Below, in pieces: positions 1 through 11,500 of a DNA stretch of 64,000 nucleotides (its first letter is position 1; each line of letters begins with the position of its first letter). The notes under the pieces are model-generated. The model did no database searches. It was not told where the DNA came from and saw nothing but the letters and a program-made list of their open reading frames with translations. The translations under genes were made by a program, and so were the position numbers. The stretch is from assembly GCF_000315625.1 (NCBI RefSeq), contig NW_005434650.1, forward strand, positions 571,069 to 635,068, in the 5' to 3' direction. The DNA comes from Guillardia theta CCMP2712 (Eukaryota; Cryptophyceae; Pyrenomonadales; Geminigeraceae).

Positions 1-20
1 AGGAGGAGGAGGAGGAGGAA
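1..20. repeat. (AGG)n microsatellite in fabI intron
   Basis: About six perfect AGG units at the window edge, inside the intron that follows the last visible fabI exon. Confidence 0.8.
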
Positions 21-31
21 TGCCCCCTCAC

Positions 32-831
32 CTTGCCGAAGTCCCTCTTCACAGCCTCGGCACAGGACTTGATATCGTAGTGCTCGAGACCAGCATAGCG
101 CTTGTTCCTTCACGGCAGAGAGTGAGATGCAACAAAGCACGCAAGCATCGACTATCATACTCGAGGATGTCGGCGGGGATCTCCTCGGGGGTGGAGAACA
201 TGGCGTCAAGGGGGTAGATCTGTCATGGACATAGTCATGCGCCCGCTGCCACACCCGTGCATGCACTACCTTCTCGATCTTCATCATGGAGCCGTCCTTG
301 AGGACCTGGTCATCACCGAACCCCTTCTTCAGGCCGCGCTCGAACAGGCTGAGGACAGGTGGCCATGTTCCCACAACAATGGTCGCTCCCGCGTTCGCCA
401 GCTGCTTGGCAATGGCCCAGCCATACCCGCTAGAGTCCGCAACACCCGCAACGAAAGCAACCTAGGGAGCAGATGCATGAGTGGAATGGGGGTCGAAAGG
501 AGTGTGTGAGGAGATCCAAAGGTGGCGCATGAAGAAAATGAAATAGGACACTGCAACACAAGCACATCCAGTGCATCTTCTCTTTCCACTATACCTTGCC
601 AGTCAGGTCGATGTTGTAACCCATCTTGGCTCCGGCGGCAGCACTACGCCCTTGCTTGGAGCGAAGGGCAAAGGCAGGGGATCGAAGACCCGTGGGGGAC
701 ACCCTGGGAGAGGTGAAGGAAGAGGTGGCAGACGAAGAGACAGACGAAGTGAAGGCAGGGGAGAACGACGGGGAGCAGCTGAAGGCAGCGACGCTCTGCA
801 CCAGCGCCACAGCCATGGCCGCGCGCATCAT
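32..831 (-). CDS. fabI: Plastid enoyl-[acyl-carrier-protein] reductase (NADH), N-terminal part; 3' end beyond window
   Basis: This enzyme catalyses the last reductive step of each round of type II fatty acid synthesis in the plastid stroma. Exons read as complement(595-831, 270-461, 161-219, 32-107), with frame-consistent GT-AG introns of 133, 50 and 53 nt. After the first intron the protein has the FabI nucleotide-binding start [20 protein letters not shown], then GTWPP, YPLDAMF and NKRYAG, as in plant and red-algal enzymes. The start chosen is the second of two adjacent Met (831). It gives a hydrophobic signal peptide ending SVAA, followed at once by FSCSPSF and a Ser-rich stretch: a signal peptide plus Phe-led transit peptide, as known for cryptophyte plastid proteins. 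An in-frame Met at 903 is also possible. The last visible exon ends at a GTGAGG donor, so the catalytic Tyr/Lys region lies outside the window. Family assignment is secure. Confidence 0.93.
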
Positions 832-903
832 TGCTGGGATCCTCAGGCTTGAGCCTGTTCCGAGGGGGGTGTTTAGAACGACAAGTTTGAAGACAGGTTT
901 CAA

Positions 904-2249
904 AAATTGTTGAATTTTTACTAGAAATTTGCGCTAAGTGGGGGACATTTTTCAGTAAATAAACAAATGTTCGAGTGCTTTGACGAAATTTATATACCCC
1001 TCGTTGAAATTCCGAGATGGGGGGGAGGCCGTCCCTGTTGTAGGCACGCAACCGCAGTTGGCTTAAAAGTAACTAAAACTACATATATACATAAATAGAT
1101 ATAAAATTGAAGAAGACTTTTATTTTAAATACGATGTTTGATTAAGTGACTAATATTTGATTTGATAAAATATAAAATATTTTAAATATTTATACTAGAA
1201 AAGAAACAAGGTAACCAAATCCCTGGCAAATATGGCTTTAAGCACTGCTATCAGTAAAGCCAATGGTATCAAAATCACAACTTAAAACTATATTTGAATT
1301 GTTTATATATCAACTACTGGAGGATAGAACAGTTTCAATAGAAATGATTTAGCATAGTACAAATTATGTGTACTATATGAAACATATATAATACTTAATG
1401 CCTCCATACAACGTTATAAAAGCCGCCCACACACATAAGGGAATATTGACTATAGACAACCCCATAACCCCTGCATCTTACGGTACCCCAGCACCCACCC
1501 CCTCAACCTTGACCTGCCTTCAAGCTCAAGGGAAGCCTCACTAGTATACGATATTTCCTATATTGCAAATAAATAAAATTACTGGGTTCACTGTACGTCC
1601 TGACAAGACTGATTCCTAGCAAACGCTGACCCCCAACTTTATCATGTACCCCACCTAGAAGATTGTAAAAAATTGAGAAATCCATAGTCAATATCAATCT
1701 GTGATTACCCCACCCTTCTCTTTCCCAAGTACCCACCCTTTATCGTGCCCTTGGATCACAGGAAAACTACCGTGCCTTGATAGACATGAGCCATAACCCC
1801 CACCCTCATCAATCGCAAGGCGGCCACCACATTCCGAATCCCGCCGAGACATGGCAGTGGCCGCCGGGCGGCGCGGGCGCCGGAGGTCCGACGCCGGAGC
1901 GGCCGGCGGCAGCCGGCCGAAGTTCAGCGAGTCCGGCGGCGACTCGGACGTGCGCCGCCTGAGACGCCTCCCGGCCCGGCGGTGGACGGCCGCTTCAACT
2001 TGACTTAGTGACTTGCCACGGAACTTGAAGTTGCCGCGTGCAGTGGCCGTGCGCGGCCGCGCGGGGCCGGACCGTTCGGACTTGGAAAACTTGCGCCGCC
2101 GTCCGTCGGACCGGCGGGCCTCACAGAGTCACGGCCGGGCCCGGCCCCGACCGGGCCTCGTAACCGTTCGATCGTCGGCGGCGTTGAGCTACACTGGCAG
2201 TGCCAGGCCCGGATCAGGGGGCAGCCCGGGCCGGCGCCGAGGCTAGGTC
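904..2249. other. Intergenic region: AT-rich core, then GC-rich island
   Basis: No gene was recognised. Roughly 1050-1450 is strongly AT-rich, with short A/T runs. About 1480-1770 has C-run phrases such as ACCCCACCCTT. 1860-2245 is very GC-rich, with many CCGGCC/GGCCCGG words and few stops on the plus strand; that openness follows from base composition and is not evidence of a gene. The GC-rich part resembles islands at 31405-31750, 34395-34570, 36895-36960, 45180-45240 and 63910-63990. Confidence 0.6.
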
Positions 2250-2268
2250 ACTGAACAATGTTCTTGTG

Positions 2269-2290
2269 AAGGAACATGGGAATGTTCCTT
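2269..2290. promoter_or_regulatory. Inverted repeat upstream of the giant gene
   Basis: AAGGAACAT and ATGTTCCTT form a 9-bp perfect inverted repeat around a 4-nt spacer, about 250 bp before the chosen start at 2540. A further GAACAATGTTC palindrome lies just upstream (2253-2263) and GAAGGAACC just downstream. It could be a protein-binding site; no function can be shown from the sequence. Confidence 0.3.
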
Positions 2291-2539
2291 TGAAGGAACC
2301 GTCGGGCACAACCCTTCGCCTTGACTAGCATGCCTGACATGGCGGAAAGCGCTGCAGGGAGGGGAGGGGAACATGCAGGGGGAGGCTGCCTGAGGGATGA
2401 AGAGAGGCAGAGAGGCAGATGTGAGGAGGAGAGTGCTCGGGGACTGCATGAGAGAAAGAGGTCACGAGGTCGAGGTCGGGACTGCGCTGCTCTGGCATCC
2501 GTGAGGAAGGTTGGTTTTCAAATTGGGGCGGGAGGGATC

Positions 2540-5500
2540 ATGGCAAGGATCTTCGTAGTCTTTAGTTGCTTCGTGCTGTCTCGGGGTGAGAATGTGACAA
2601 CGATTCTCAATCCTACTGGGCACTTGAACGAGGCATTCAACGTGAGCTTTTCAGGGTCCGGGTTCGACAGCGCAGGAGTGTATTCATGTACTATCAACCG
2701 CGGGAGCATGTTGGAGGTTGGCTCTGCACTCAGAGTCGATCCCGATCTGATCGTCTGCTACTTCTCTCCATCTTCAAGACTGCCCGGAGTGTGGAATGCA
2801 ACATTGCTGAGAGATGGCCTGTCGGTGCAAGTGGTGGGCAATAACGTTCTCACAGTCTTCCTACCGCCGAAGTTGTATGCATCCTCTAACAATTATTCTT
2901 TTCCTGCTCCCGATTGCAAAGGCTCCTGCTGGCCAATCTACATCCCTCTTCAGGGTGAGGGGATTCTGCTGAGCGAGCGAGGCAAGTTCAGTTGTGGTAT
3001 CGTGAGCTCGAAGGATGGCAGTCAGATCCTGCTTCAGACGAGGATGGATACCATGCTTTCTTCCGCATTGTCGTCCATCGTTCAAATCAGCCAAGATGGG
3101 AGTCTTACGTGCGCCATAGGCACTGCAGATTCCTTTCCTCAATATTCCCAAGGGACTTTCAAGCTGGTAGTCATGTACCAAGGGAGGCCAGTGGAATGGA
3201 ACGGGGATGGGTTGACGTTTCACTTGGGGGAGGCTTGGACACACACAAGCTGTGATGGCTCTTCTTGCGCACTGAGTGCGATGGGAGAGACCGAATTCCA
3301 AGTCTATGGGTTTGGTTTCAGCAATTCCTCGTACGACTGCCAGTTCAGTGGGAACGGTGTAGATGTCACTGGAAAGGTTTCGTACGTAAGTCAAGTGCAG
3401 TTAGCCTGCACAGCTCCTGCAAGGAGTCAGACAGCATCTAAAGTCTCGTTCTCGCTCCACAACTCTATGAGCAATCAAGTTCTTTTCTCAGGCCCTGCCG
3501 TTCCTACCTTCCGTTACTTTGCCGCCTGGTGGTTCCCTATAACGCCCGTGTTTTCAGTGTTGGGTGTTCCAGATGCAGGTTGGACAACGCCGCAGGTCTA
3601 TCAGAATGACAAGGTTGTGATCAATGGAGTCGGCTTCAACCTGTCAAGAAGCTATGTCGCTCATTTCATTGGGAGGGATGTGAACGGAGACAGATTGGAA
3701 ACGGTCCAGGCTGATCTGCAAGTCGTTTCTGAAACGCGCATGCTGTTGCAAGTTCCTCAGTATGGTGGACCAGAGGCATTGGTTCTTGTTAGCCTTTACG
3801 AGTGTAGCTCTGAACAGAACTGCCAACTGCTGTCCTCTCGTTACGATGGCAATCGCTTCCGCTTCGTTGCAAGTGTCTTCCATATGACAGTTTTGAACAG
3901 CAGCCTGTGTTACCCGCAGGGATCGTACCGTTGCTGGGGGCACATTTCTAATCCAATCAGCATCACTGTTGCGGGTCAAGGGTTCAATCCTTCCTATTCA
4001 TATCCAGTGTACAGATGTCGATTTTCTTCTCACGACAATCAATCATTCTATGTCCTTTCCGACAGCGTCGTCGCTGTTGATCAGCACACTATTGTATGTA
4101 GCATGCCAGCATGGCCTTTCTTATTCGTTCCAAAAGTGGAGCTGACGATATACTCGATGATCTCAGAGGTCACCCTGTCTGCTGGCCTCTCCAACGTCAA
4201 GCCTCTCTACTTTTTCCTTCCTGTAGTCACCCGGATGGCTCCTACCGCTGCTCCTGCCTCAGCTGCCCTGCTGACGCTCAGCGGGTTTGGGTTTGCTGGG
4301 AACACCTCTTGTTTCTTGCATGTACAGGAAGACTCCCCTTGGCCCCACGTCTTCGGCTTTCGCAGGCTCATGCTGCCTGCCAAGAGGTTGTCTCCTTCAA
4401 CTTTGAATTGTGACCTCGGGGACCTTTGGGGGATCCGATTCCCTTCCTCGGTAGCAGATGTATACGTCATTCAGTATCTTGGTCTGGGAGTAGCAACGCC
4501 CACACACTATGGATCCATGGAGGCCTCCCTGTCGGTCAACTTCAGCTCACCCGACGACATCTGGCCGATCGAGAGTGGAATGATGCTGATCGTTGGGCAG
4601 GAGGTGATGATGATCAAGAGCGCCTCCGACGGAGGGAGTCAGTTGGTGGTCAACCGCGCGTGCGTCACTTGCGCCATAGGTGTCGAAGACGTCTACCTGG
4701 TCCTGCCGAGAAATTCCAGCTTCGTGTTCAAGTTTTACTTGTCCCCTTGGTACTCCATCAGCAACACAGACTTGTACTCTGCCGGGGGAAGTTTGGTTCT
4801 TCAGGGCTATGGCCTGTACAATACCAAGATCCCAGAAGCAAGAAGTCTAGCCTCCTCAGTGACCAGCGGACTTTTGGCAGATTTCACTCCAGGGAACTAC
4901 GCAGCAGGAGGACTTGTTTATGGGGTACTGTTCGACCTGTTCCCGGAGGAATACGTCTCTGTGACCGGAGTCGACGTCTCCATGAAGGCTGGAGCGGGTC
5001 ATGTCTGGGTTTACACGAGAAAATGTGAGTGCAGCCTGTGGTTCAGCGAGTTGAACCTCGACGACTGGCAGCTCGTTGCCAACGTGAGCGTGGAGGGAGG
5101 TGGCCTTGTAAATGTGAAGATCAACGATGTAAATATCTCGGCCAACGGCAGGAGAGGTCTCATGATCCTCTCTGACCTCTCCTTCGCGTATGCCAGGTGT
5201 GACAGCGCTTACGGAGGCTGCGGCACCAACTCGTCAACTGACAACATCTTGACGATCGAAGCCGGTCTCTCCGTCTCGTCCTGGGTCAACGTGATGGGTG
5301 AACCAACACTGCTCAAGGAGCAGTGGGGCAACAGGGCCAGCCCTCGTTTCTTCGTCGGCAACGTCAACTATTCCGTGTTACTTGGGGATACCTACGTCTG
5401 TGAGCTTCAGAACGAGGCTGAAACTGCCTTGTCCGACTGCTCCAAGGCCATCTCCACCGCGAGGATCGACGAGCCTTCGCTGGTGACTTGCAACTTCCAG

Positions 5501-8500
5501 CACCTTGACACTGCGGGCATCTTCAACCTCCGTCTGTTGAAAATCACCAGCGGAGGGAAGGAGTACCTCGATGCCCCGACGTACAACGTGACCGTGCACG
5601 CGTCCTGGATCACGTTGGAAGGAAACCTGACGCTCCCCAGGTGGGGTGGGAGTGACCTGGTGGTGTATGGCTTCGGCTTCTCGATGGCCGGCATGCGATG
5701 CCGCTTCTCCGCTCAGGGCGTCTTCATCGACACCAACGTCACCGCCCTGCAGATCCATGACGTCTGCCGTTTCCAGTACTCGAGCTCCGTGGCCATTGCA
5801 GGCTGCCAGGAAGGAACATGCATAGTGCCCAAGTGGCCCACCTCAGATCTGAGCTCCCCCTTGACAACTGTGGAGATCAGCGTTGTCGACGCGGCTAGCC
5901 GAGTGATAGACTGGACGCCCCTGGCCTCGACCTTCCCTTACACGTTGTATGGGATGACGGCAGCGGGCAACTCGACTAGCGGGTGTGGGTACAACACAAC
6001 CTACTACCTCGTCTCCGACTCGCCCGAGTACACTGGGCGATCTGCAACCCTGTACGAGGTCTGGTCCTACGTGACCCCGTCGGTAGTCCCGGCGACGGGG
6101 GAGGAAGACGTTGTCATCTCGGGCTACGGGTTCAACAGCAGCGGCGAGTACGTGTGTGCAGTCAGTATGCTGGGCCATAGCGCCTTGTACTCGTCGCAGG
6201 TCGTGAATGACTCGGCGCTCCGTTGTAACCTCAAGGAGTTTGTGTGGGGGAGTCACTTTCCTGCTTTCCACTCAGAGCAGGCGCTGTGGGGCAACGAGGG
6301 AGAGGTCTCCGTGCTCAAGTCGGTAACGGCAGTCAACGGCTCCGACTTGAACGACCATGTAGGGATGTATGAGGAGATCCTGAGGCGGGGCCTCAGCCTG
6401 TACTTGATGGGTTGTGGCAGTATCAGATCGCTGCTGGTGCAGGAGCAGAACGGAATCAAGTCAGCGGTCTTGGGAGACTTTCTATGGGGGGACGGGGGCG
6501 GTTGGCAAGCATGTGACTCGCTGACTGTCATTTCGGAGGTGAAGAACGAAGAGCCGAGGTGCGAGAGGTTGGCAGGGAGCCTGTTCTGTGACAAGTCAAG
6601 GTCGACTTCCCTGTCGTTCACCTCGAGCTGGGGCTCGCAGAGCAGGCAGTACTCGGTGACGAAGGAGAATATAGCGGTGGAAGTGAAAGGGAGCGGGTTG
6701 GACGTGTCGAGCTGTTACTTCCTCAACTTTACATCTGAGCTCGGCTGGCAGCTCTCTTCCTTTGAGAAGCCGCGGAATTCAACTTTCATCGGGTTTGTGT
6801 TTCCCGGATGGAAACTGAACAGCGTCAGGACAAGTCTGGAGCTTCATCGAATTATCTCCGACCAGCCCATCCCATCGTGCGAACACTACTCTTCAATCTT
6901 CAACTCCTCCGTCACCAACAACACCAACACGTCCAATACTTCGAATGTGAGCGATGTATTCCTTGACACCATGGCTTCGTTCAACTCTTCAAATATCTCA
7001 GCAACGAACAACTCAAACACAACATCAGACCCTTCCCTTTCTTTCTCTACTGAGCTTGCCGCCTTCAACACTACAGAACTAGTATGCCGCAGCGGATATT
7101 TTCCGGACTGCGAGGGTGGAGAGCAGGTCAACTATGACTTTCTTGCCGAATGGTACTTTGGAGGCAACGACGCGAACTCGGTCCAGCTTCAAGGGTACGG
7201 CATCGGAGAAAACTACAACTACACCTGTGTCTTCCAGAACAACATCGGCGAATTCCAATCAGCACTGAACATAACCTCGCTAACTTGTCCGATTCCATCA
7301 GGCTACTTCTCGCCTTCGTACCTCAACATCTCAGTCATCTCGTCGCTTCCTCTGCTCAGAAACGGGATCAGCGATACTGTACAGACTTTCTACTTCGGTC
7401 TTCTCCAGGGCCTCAGTGCCAACCCAAAGCTGTCTGGTCCAGCATCGGGAGGGTCCGTGGTGAGCGTGAAAGGATTCAGGTTTTCTGCTTCTGCCACGTA
7501 CACTTGCCTGTTCTCAAGGGAGCTGGAAGAGAGAGAAGAGCAAGCGGAGTATGTCAACGACGAGCTTCTCCTCTGTCCCACTCCAAACTGGGGCAAGGAT
7601 TACCCAGCCATGGGGGGCAGAGTCCAGGTTGACATCGCCTACGAGGGTTGGAAGTTTGCCAAGGCCGACGTCGACTTCTCGTTCGAGTTCTACATGATAT
7701 GGAACTCTTCCTACGTGTCACTCCTACAAGCGTCAGTCAAGGGCGGGAGCAGCCTCGACCTCCGCGGCTTCGGCTTCGTTCAGTCGGTCGAGTACTTCTG
7801 TCTCTACGAAGCCTTTCAGACCACCGTGGCTGTTCGAGCAGACTACACGACGGTGACGAGCTTGACTTGTCCATCGCCAGTGGTCGATTATCCTGCGACC
7901 ACCGTCACTGTGAGCCTGTCCTACTCTTACAACGGAACAAACCTGTCAATTCCCCAGCTGGATTCTACCACCCTCTCTCTTTCCCTCTACGAAGTGGTTG
8001 ACAGCGTCTCTCCCAGCTCGGGCTGGGCTAAAGGCGGCCAGAAAGTCGTTGTGTTCGGCCAAGGGTTCGTCCCTGAAGCAAACTACTACTGCAAGTTCGA
8101 GCATGGGGAAAGCATGTCGGTGAAGGCGAAAGTGGTGAGCACCACTGAGCTCTCATGCAACGTGACAGCATGGGATGTGCACGAGACTGTCGGCCTGGAG
8201 ATTCTCAGGGAAAGTGCGAGCGTCGTCCACTCGACTCAGCTCTCCTTCACCTTCCTGCAAGGATGGGACTGGATCGAACCGACCCTTGCCTCAGCTCGAG
8301 GGACAGCCAACGTCACCATCTACGGCTTCGGCTTTGACGTATCTCCCTACCTCTGCAGATTCTCGTCCGGGAGCTCCAACTTGACGACTGAGGCCGCCGC
8401 GATCTCCCCTGGCCTCATCGTCTGCCCCGTTCCAGCATGGGGCGCTGACTTTCCGGTCGCTCCCAACGAGACTGTATCGCTCGAGCTGCTGCAAGGGATG

Positions 8501-11500
8501 GAGGTTGTGCCCTTCACCAACTCAGGGTTGGAGCAGGTGAGCTCGGCTCCGTGTCAAGACACTTCCTGTCAGCTCCTCCTCTGCTTCGAGTGGGTCTCTT
8601 ACAACATCGACAATCAGGACAACGGGATGTTTGCTGGGGGCTCCAGCAGTGACGGCAAACTTGTTACAGTCCATGGGTTCGGCTTCTCCCCGGATTTCAC
8701 CTACACGTGCGAGTTCACCATCGGAAGCTGCAAATATCAACAAGTTGGGACTATTCAGAGCTTCCAGGAGCTCAGCTGCCCCGTCCCAGCTCTTGCTGCC
8801 TCCTGCCCTGCTTCGTCAGGGACTCTGCAGCTTCTCCTGGAACCCCTCCCGTCTCTCTGTCCCGCCCTGTCTGTTCTGAGCCTCACCTACCGGCCTTCAT
8901 GGTCGTCGATGGGCTCGCTGCGACTGCCAGCGAGCGGGTCGGAGACGGTGATGGTGTATGGCAACGGGTTTGTAGAGGGCTCGATATATCAGTGTCAGTA
9001 CGTGTGTGCAGGAGTCAGTTTTACCATGAAAGGGTACTGGAGGGACACAACCATCCTTGAATGTCACTCGCCCACCTGGAATTTCGCCGCTACCACGTGC
9101 AAGGTGTCGATATTGCAGGACAGCCACATCGTTCGCTTCCTTCCCCACCCGGTGAACTCGTCTGACGTCGTCTTCTTGTATCCTTGTACTGACGGAGTCG
9201 TGGCGCCATCCTCGTTCTCCTCCATCGGGGGATCTATCCTCACTGTGTTCGGGTTTGGCTTCAACACAGACGTCTCCAAGGACTACATCTGCATCTTCTC
9301 CGGCCCTTCACTGCAGAACTACACGCAAGCCAGAGCGGTTGATGCCAACACCATCATCTGCCGAGCGCCGGACCAGTGGGGATTGACGAGGCCGTCAGGA
9401 CAAGTCGCGGTGGAGGTGACGGAGAACGAGGTTCCATTGCCCTGCATCAACTCGTCACGGTGCTGGTCCAACACGACCGTGAGGTTCGAGAGCCTTCCTC
9501 TCATTCGAAATCTCTCCATCTCAACCTTCTCAGCCTCGGGCGGGGACACTCTGACCATCTCGGGGTATGGCTTCGGGTACTGGCCAGTAGAGTTGGAAAT
9601 GCCGGGCAAGCTCTGCATCTTCAGAAGCAGCCTGTCGCCAGGTGCAGTGTCAGTGCAGTCGTCGATCTCGGTGGTGAGCCCAGCTCGCATGGAGTGTCGA
9701 ATTCCAGAGTGGAACTACAGCACAATTTCCACCGGGGTCCTGCAGGTCAGACTGCAAGGGGCATACGTCCCGTTCCTGCCCAACGGCCAAGTTACCTCGC
9801 CCTTCGTCTTCGAAGCCGTGTGGGGCCACAAGAATGTCTCCCAGAGTCTGGCCAAGGGTGGACATGTCGTGAGCATACAGGGAGTCGGGTTTCGGCTCGA
9901 GGCGACTTACTCTTGCGTCTTTGACTATCAGGGCAATGCCACGTCATCAACGGCGCAGTTTCTTGACACCCAGAACCTCCTCTGCCTCATTCCGAGCTGG
10001 GTCTATCCTCAGGCGACTGCGCGTTTTTCTGTGCATGACGTGTCGGGGAGCAGGGAGCTGGACAGGCTGCCGGGTACCGACGACTCGTTCACCTTCTATC
10101 AATCCTGGGACTCAGTCTCTTCCTCGAACCCCGTCGATGGGCTGGCGAGCGGGAACGAAGAGCTCCTGCTCGAGGGGTTCGGCTTCGTTCCTTCGGGCAT
10201 GTACCGCTGTGTCTTCCAGCGGTACGTGGACGGAGAGGTCAACCAGACCATGACGGTTGAGGGACATTCAGTGAGCCCCACTACAGTCTCTTGTCAAACT
10301 CCCGCCTGGGGCCTGCAGTACGTGGCGTTCCAGGTCGAGGCCGAGTCGGAGCTGAGAAAGGAAGGGCACACGGCCGTGCTCTTGACGATGGATGACGTTG
10401 CAGTCAACTTCACCAATCGCACGCTGGACGCTGTGGAGGTCGACACCTTCTCATGGTACGAGCTGTGCACTTCGGTGGAGCAGAGGGTGGATCAGCCGCA
10501 GAGAGGGTCATGCATCTTCCGCTTCCTGGTTGCCTGGTCCTCCCAGGGCACATTCCCTTCCACGTTTTCTGCTGCAGGAGGGGAGCTGATACACGTGAAC
10601 GCGTTCGGCCTCTCGGCCTCGCTGGAATACCTGTGCGTCTTCTACTATCACACGGGTGACAGCCTGCAGTACAAGACTTTCTCCAACGACATCACACGAG
10701 CATGGCAGGGGTATCGGTTCCTGCGGAGGTTCTTCAGCCCGATCAACAAGACATCATTCGAATGCACCTCTCCTGCATGGAACTACCAGCACGTCAAGAA
10801 CGCGACGCTGGAAGTGAGGATACAGGATGAAGTCACCGACGTGTTCAGCTGCCAAGTGGTCAGCAAGGCTCCAGGTCCTCCCAGGTATATTGAGTTTCTC
10901 CCTGGGATCCTGCAAGTCAGCCCGACGAGCCTGCCAGCGCTGGGCGGGTTCTTGATAACCATCTCGGGCTTCGGCTTCGGTAACGAGAAGCACGTGTGCG
11001 ACTATGGGGGGCTGCAGCAGACGGAAGCAGTTGTATCCACTTGTTGTGAAATCCCTCAGCAACCCTGCATGTACTATCAGGTGCTGTGTGTAGTGGAGGA
11101 TTGGTACTTCGACCCTGGGCTCTTCAACCTGTCCGTGATCCCTGCCTCGCTGTCCTCCCCGATACAGTTCTACGACAGGAACGGAGAAGATTTCGTAGCC
11201 AAGGAACAGTTCGCGCAGACTGTAGATTTCTACACTGTCTGGAACAAGACTAATCCAACTTTCTTCGACCGCCTGGGAGGAATCGATGGAGGGAGGTCGC
11301 CAGCGCTGACGATCACTGGGAGAGCTTTCTACGAGCAGAACAAGTACTTCTGTGTGGTTGGGAGCACCCTCAACGAGAGCGCAATGCAGCAGGCTCAGAG
11401 TGAGCCGGCAGGCAGTATCGCCGATCTCCTGACTTCCTACTCCAACTTGGTTGTGGAGGCTGTTCACTTGGAGTACAGCCCAGCATACAGGGTGAGCAGA

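Noticed and set aside
1695-2246. Open frames in the GC-rich block as a gene
   Set aside because: Arg/Pro/Gly/Ala-rich translation on several frames follows from CCGG-type composition; no motif, splice signal or consistent frame.
2321-2539. ATG at 2321 as start of the giant protein
   Set aside because: It adds a charged, Arg/Glu-rich leader before a good signal peptide. A secreted repeat protein is better explained by the start at 2540, though the upstream ATG stays in frame.
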